Of a stretch of 64,000 bases of DNA, positions 61,401 through 64,000 are shown in pieces. The first letter of the stretch is position 1, and each line of letters begins with the position of its first letter. The notes under the pieces are model-generated. The model saw only the letters and a program-made list of their open reading frames with translations, ran no database searches and had not been told where the DNA came from. Where the stretch lies: positions 82,776,188-82,840,187 of the forward strand of contig JBANSL010000013.1 in NCBI GenBank assembly GCA_037127255.1, read 5' to 3'. Position numbers and translations under genes: made by a program. Origin of the DNA: Persicaria tinctoria. Lineage: Eukaryota > Streptophyta > Magnoliopsida > Caryophyllales > Polygonaceae.

Positions 61401-64000
61401 GCATATTTCGCCATTTTCTCATAGGGTACTGTACACGAAAATATATCGAAATCTTAAGCCACCCAAAATGGCAGAGCCTCAACTCTGATGACTCTGTAAC
61501 TTGGTAGATACAAGTTTTATTTTGTATTTATTGAATCGGAGACCAATATTCCATGTTTTAAGTCCGTCGCATATTTCGCCATTTTCTCATAGGGTACTGT
61601 ACACGAAAATATATCGAAATCTTAAGCTATCCAAAATGGCAGACCCTCAACTCTAATGACTCTGTAACTTGGTAGATACAAGTTTTATATTCTATTTATT
61701 GAATCAGAGACCAATATTCCCTGTTTTAAGTCCGTCGCATATTTCGCCATTTTCTTATAGGGTACTGTACACGAAAATATATCGAAATCTTAAGCTATCC
61801 AAAATGGCAGAGCCTCAACTCTAATGACTCTGTAACTTGGTAGATACAAGTTTTATATTGTATTTATTGAATCAGAGACCAATATTCCCTGTTTTAAGTC
61901 CGTCGCATATTTCGCCATTTTCTCATAGGGTACTGTACACGAAAATATATCGAAATCTTAAGGTATCCAAAATGGCAGAGCCTCAACTCTAATGACTCTG
62001 TAACTTGGTAGATACAAGTTTTATTTTGTATTTATTGAATCGGAGACCAATATTCCCTGTTTTAAGTCCGTCGCATATTTCGCCATTTTCTCATAGGGTA
62101 CTGTACACGAAAATATATCGAAATCTTAAGCTATCCAAAATGGCAGAGCCTCAACTCTAATGACTCTGTAACTTGGTAGATACAAGTTTTATATTCTATT
62201 TATTGAATCAGAGACCAATATTCCCTGTTTTACGTCCGTCGCATAGTTCGCCATTTTCTCATAGGGTACTGTACACGAAAATATATCGAAATCTTAAGCT
62301 ATCCAAAATGGAAGAGCCTCAACTCTAATGACTCTGTAACTTGGTAGATACAAGTTTTATATTGTATTTATTGAATCGGAGACCAATATTCCATGTTTTA
62401 AGTCCGTCGCATATTTTGCCATTTTCTAATAGGGTACTGTACACGAAAATATATCGAAATCTTAAGCTATCCAAAATGGCAGAGCCTCAACTCTAATGAC
62501 TCTGTAACTTGGTAGATACAAGTTTTATATTGTATTTATTGAATCAGAGACCAATATTCCCTGTTTTAAGTCCGTCGCATATTTCGCCATTTTCTTATAG
62601 GGTACTGTACACGAAAATATATCGAAATCTTAAGCTATCCAAAATGGCAGAGCCTCAACTCTAATGACTCTGTAACTTGGTATATACAAGTTTTATATTG
62701 TATTTATTGAATCAGAGACCAATATTCCCCGTTTTAAGTCCGTCGCATATTTCGCCATTTTCTCATAGGGTACTGTACACGAAAATATATCGAAATCTTA
62801 AGGTATCCAAAATGGCAGAGCCTCAACTCTAATGACTCTGTAACTTGGTAGATACAAGTTTTATATTGTATTTATTGAATCAGAGACCAATATTCCCTGT
62901 TTTAAGTCCGTCGCATATTTCGCCATTTTCTCATAGGGTACTGTACACGAAAATATATCGAAATCTTAAGCTATCCAAAATGGCAGAGCCTCAACTCTAA
63001 TGACTCTGTAACTTGGTAGATACAAGTTTTATATTGTATTTATTGAATCGGAGACCAATATTCCCTGTTTAAAGTCCGTCGCATATTTCGCCATTTTCTC
63101 ACAGGGTACTGTACACGAAAATATATCGAAATCTTAAGCTATCCAAAATGGCAGGACCCTCAACTCTAATGACTCTGTAACTTGGTAGATACAAGTTTTA
63201 TATTCTATTTATTGAATCAGAGACCAATATTCCCTGTTTTACGTCCGTCGCATATTTCGCCATTTTCTCATAGGGTACTGTACACGAAAATATATCGAAA
63301 TCTTAAGCTATCCAAAATGGAAGAGCCTCAACTCTAATGACTCTGTAACTTGGTAGATACAAGTTTTATATTGTATTTATTGAATCGGAGACCAATATTC
63401 CATGTTTTAAGTCCGTCGCATATTTTGCCATTTTCTAATAGGGTACTGTACACGAAAATATATCGAAATCTTAAGCTATCCAAAATGGCAGAGCCTCAAC
63501 TCTAATGACTCTGTAACTTGGTAGATACAAGTTTTATATTGTATTTATTGAATCAGAGACCAATATTCCCTGTTTTAAGTCCGTCGCATATTTCGCCATT
63601 TTCTTATAGGGTACTGTACACGAAAATATATCGAAATCTTAAGCTATCCAAAATGGCAGAGCCTCAACTCTAATGACTCTGTAACTTGGTATATACAAGT
63701 TTTATATTGTATTTATTGAATCAGAGACCAATATTCCCCGTTTTAAGTCCGTCGCATATTTCGCCATTTTCTCATAGGGTACTGTACACGAAAATATATC
63801 GAAATCTTAAGGTATCCAAAATGGCAGAGCCTCAACTCTAATGACTCTGTAACTTGGTAGATACAAGTTTTATATTCTATTTATTGAATTAGAGACCAAT
63901 ATTCCCTGTTTTACGTCCGTCGCATATTTCGCCATTTTCTCATAGGGTACTGTACACGAAAATATATCGAAATCTTAAGCTATCCAAAATGAAAGAGCCT
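52408..64000 (+). repeat. Irregular higher-order mosaic in the right end of the array
   Basis: The marker GTTTAAAGTCC (with CACAGGG in the same monomer) occurs at 53155, 54667, 56683, 57355, 58867, 60547, 61219 and 63067, that is at spacings of 9, 12, 4, 9, 10, 4 and 11 monomers. TTTCGGCATT occurs at about 54858, 56874 and 59058 (12 and 13 monomers). Large blocks are therefore shared but no single period fits, which points to repeated unequal exchange over this region. Confidence 0.75.

Larger units (their letters stand above)
35876..64000 (+). repeat. 168-bp satellite array, segment B (about 167 monomers)
   Basis: This is the same satellite and orientation as segment A. GACTCTG words at 35959 and 63843 are 166 periods apart less 4 bp. 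That deficit is accounted for by the indels I noticed: AAGCTTCC near 42817, GCCACCAAAAT near 46510, 49030 and 51550, one missing A near 48842, and one extra G near 63154. Variants of segment A such as CGAACATAT and GTAAACG are absent. Instead GTACAAGAAA, TTTTACGTCC, ATATATGGAAA, TAATCTATCC and GTTTAAAGTCC mark successive blocks. No gene was seen. The array runs off the window. Confidence 0.97.

Noticed and set aside
11232..64000. CRISPR-like array
   Set aside because: The repeats are contiguous 168-bp monomers without unique spacers, in plant-type sequence with no cas genes. This is satellite DNA.

Overview
The window is plant nuclear DNA from a long satellite array, probably centromeric or pericentromeric, with two full-length LTR retrotransposons inserted in it. 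The evidence is about 42 kb of head-to-tail 168-bp tandem repeats in a single orientation, plus two elements with plant-type primer-binding sites (tRNA-iMet and tRNA-Asp). There is no host gene, tRNA, rRNA or bacterial-type operon. The species cannot be named from the sequence, and I do not recognise the 168-bp monomer as a published family.

Layout. 1-89: end of a satellite block. 90-11226: element 1, an 11.1-kb LTR retrotransposon with 3,119-bp LTRs that look identical by eye and a 4.9-kb internal region with no gag-pol. It is therefore non-autonomous, very young and presumably mobilised in trans (LARD-like). Its PBS and 3' end suggest a Tekay/Del-type Ty3/gypsy helper. It is flanked by the 5-bp target duplication TGTAA. 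11232-24925: about 81.5 satellite monomers. 24926-35870: element 2, a 10.9-kb Athila-type Ty3/gypsy element with 1,244-bp LTRs (7 differences counted), a tRNA-Asp PBS, one intact 1,850-aa Gag-Pol frame, a downstream env-position ORF cut by a TAG, and a PPT. Its target duplication is CATAT. 35871-64000: about 167 further monomers.

Removing each element together with one target-duplication copy restores the 168-bp register exactly, so both insertions were clean and recent. The satellite is organised into local higher-order repeats of different lengths (8, 12, 14, 15 and 19 monomers, then an irregular mosaic). The variants change at about 23.1-24.4 kb, and at least one chimeric monomer at 42679 records a duplication joint.

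The least expected feature is a GC-rich, roughly 21-bp repeat (core GCGCCCGCGC) found in five places in the Athila element: both LTRs, gag, the RNase H-integrase linker, and the leader of the 3' ORF. It therefore spans both coding and non-coding DNA. No new defence or metabolic system was found. The interest lies in satellite evolution, centromere-targeted retroelements, and this dispersed repeat.
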